Source: Chloroflexota bacterium (GTDB lineage Bacteria > Chloroflexota > Limnocylindria > QHBO01). Taken from it: DNA of 23,365 bases. The notes under the pieces are model-generated. The model did not search any database and was not told where the DNA came from. It worked only from the letters and a program-made list of their open reading frames with translations. Below are positions 22,730-23,365 of the stretch, in pieces. A program made the position numbers and the translations under genes. The stretch spans positions 1 to 23,365 of the forward strand of contig JACDHU010000002.1 of the NCBI GenBank assembly GCA_013820865.1, in the 5' to 3' direction. How positions within the stretch are numbered: the first letter of the stretch is position 1; every line of letters starts with the position of its first letter.

Positions 22730-23365
22730 GTGACGGTCACGCCGCAGGAAATCAGTCGAGCGCGTATCGCCGATATCGGTGCGCGCGAAGAGCAGGCCTA
22801 CCGGGATCGCACGCCGAAGAGCGCCGCGCTGTTCGAGCGCGCACGCCAGTCGATGCCGCTCGGCGTGGCGAGTTCGTTCCAGGCCTACGATCCGTATCCG
22901 CTGTTCATGACCGATGCGCGCGGGTCGCGCATCTCCGACGCCGACGGCAACGAGTACATCGACTTCGACATGGCCTTCGGCGTACTTGCAGCGGGTCATT
23001 CGCATCCGCTCCTGGCCGAGGCGCTCCAGCATCGCGTGGCCAACGGCACCTGCTACACGTTCCCGGTCGAGGATGGCATCGCGCTGGCCGAAGAGATCAA
23101 GCAGCGCTTTGGCGCCGATCTCGTGCGGTTCAGCAACTCTGGCACCGAATCCACCATGGACGCCATCCGCGTCGCCCGAGGCTACACCGGGCGGGAAAAG
23201 ATCATCAAGTTCGAGGGCGGCTACCACGGGCACCACGACGACGTGCTGGTCAGCATTCAGCCCCCGCGCGACGCGATGGGACCGAACGAGTCGCCAGCCA
23301 CGGTTCCGGCCAGCGCCGGGATCCCGCGCAGCCGCATCGCAGAGACCGTGATCGCTCCCTTTAAC
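22730..23365 (+). CDS. Class III aminotransferase, glutamate-1-semialdehyde aminotransferase-like (3' end outside window)
   Basis: The first 212 codons of a PLP-dependent class III aminotransferase; the frame is still open at the window end, so the PLP lysine is not visible. FERARQSMPLGVASSFQAY and the ISDADGNEYIDFDMAFGVLAAGHSHPLL block are family typical. RFSNSGTESTMDAIRVARGYTGREKIIKFEGGYHGHHDD resembles the phosphate-binding SGTE and Y-H-G region of HemL-type enzymes. It need not be HemL: the Lrp-regulated context fits an amino- or keto-acid aminotransferase better (inference). The start is GTG 22730, with AGGAG at 22718-22722, 7 bases before it. Confidence 0.9.
   Translation, partial: MTVTPQEISRARIADIGAREEQAYRDRTPKSAALFERARQSMPLGVASSFQAYDPYPLFMTDARGSRISDADGNEYIDFDMAFGVLAAGHSHPLLAEALQHRVANGTCYTFPVEDGIALAEEIKQRFGADLVRFSNSGTESTMDAIRVARGYTGREKIIKFEGGYHGHHDDVLVSIQPPRDAMGPNESPATVPASAGIPRSRIAETVIAPFN

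Overview
The window is a gene-dense stretch of bacterial chromosome with high GC, strong G/C preference at third codon positions, frequent GTG/TTG starts and many 4-base stop/start overlaps. Gene content (a condensin ScpA/ScpB operon with a pseudouridine synthase, cytidylate kinase and PlsC; IspH; site-2 proteases; a heterodisulfide-reductase-like membrane protein) and low-similarity housekeeping proteins suggest a Chloroflexota-like or related uncultured lineage. That placement is inference from style and gene order, not from a marker-gene comparison. I see no mobile elements, CRISPR arrays or rRNA.

Region 1 (1-6599) looks like one long plus-strand transcription unit: the 3' end of a XerC/XerD recombinase, a PH/SHOCT membrane protein, purine nucleoside phosphorylase, a site-2 protease, an HD-domain protein, scpA, scpB, a 23S rRNA pseudouridine synthase, cmk and a 1-acylglycerol-3-phosphate acyltransferase. 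From the PH gene to plsC the genes abut or overlap. Region 2 (6600-11761) holds ispH behind its own promoter, a convergent family-4 glycosyltransferase, der (a double GTPase for ribosome assembly), gpsA and a tRNA-Pro(GGG). ispH (isoprenoid precursors), plsC and gpsA (phospholipid backbone) make this a membrane-building neighbourhood.

Region 3 (11762-13411) is looser: a VOC-fold protein, a small conserved-looking hypothetical protein, a tiny 41-residue lipoprotein and a cold-shock protein, the last two on the minus strand. Region 4 (13412-19130) has guanine deaminase, two small integral membrane proteins, a site-2 protease with CBS domains, moeA and a fused moaC-mogA gene, so molybdenum cofactor assembly is represented by two coupled genes. 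Region 5 (19156-23365) has a 734-residue membrane iron-sulfur oxidoreductase resembling the EtfD/HdrD-like group, a GNAT acetyltransferase, a roughly 310-base non-coding gap, an Lrp/AsnC regulator and the 5' part of a class III aminotransferase.

The most notable signal no single gene explains is promoter architecture. Seven genes have a TANNNT box ending 6-8 bases before the start codon, which predicts leaderless mRNAs. Five promoters share the identical hexamer CGGCTA as the 5' half of CGGCTANNNT. Twice the TAG stop codon of the preceding gene is itself the start of the -10 box of the next. Genes with good Shine-Dalgarno sequences (csp, the lipoprotein, the aminotransferase) coexist with these.
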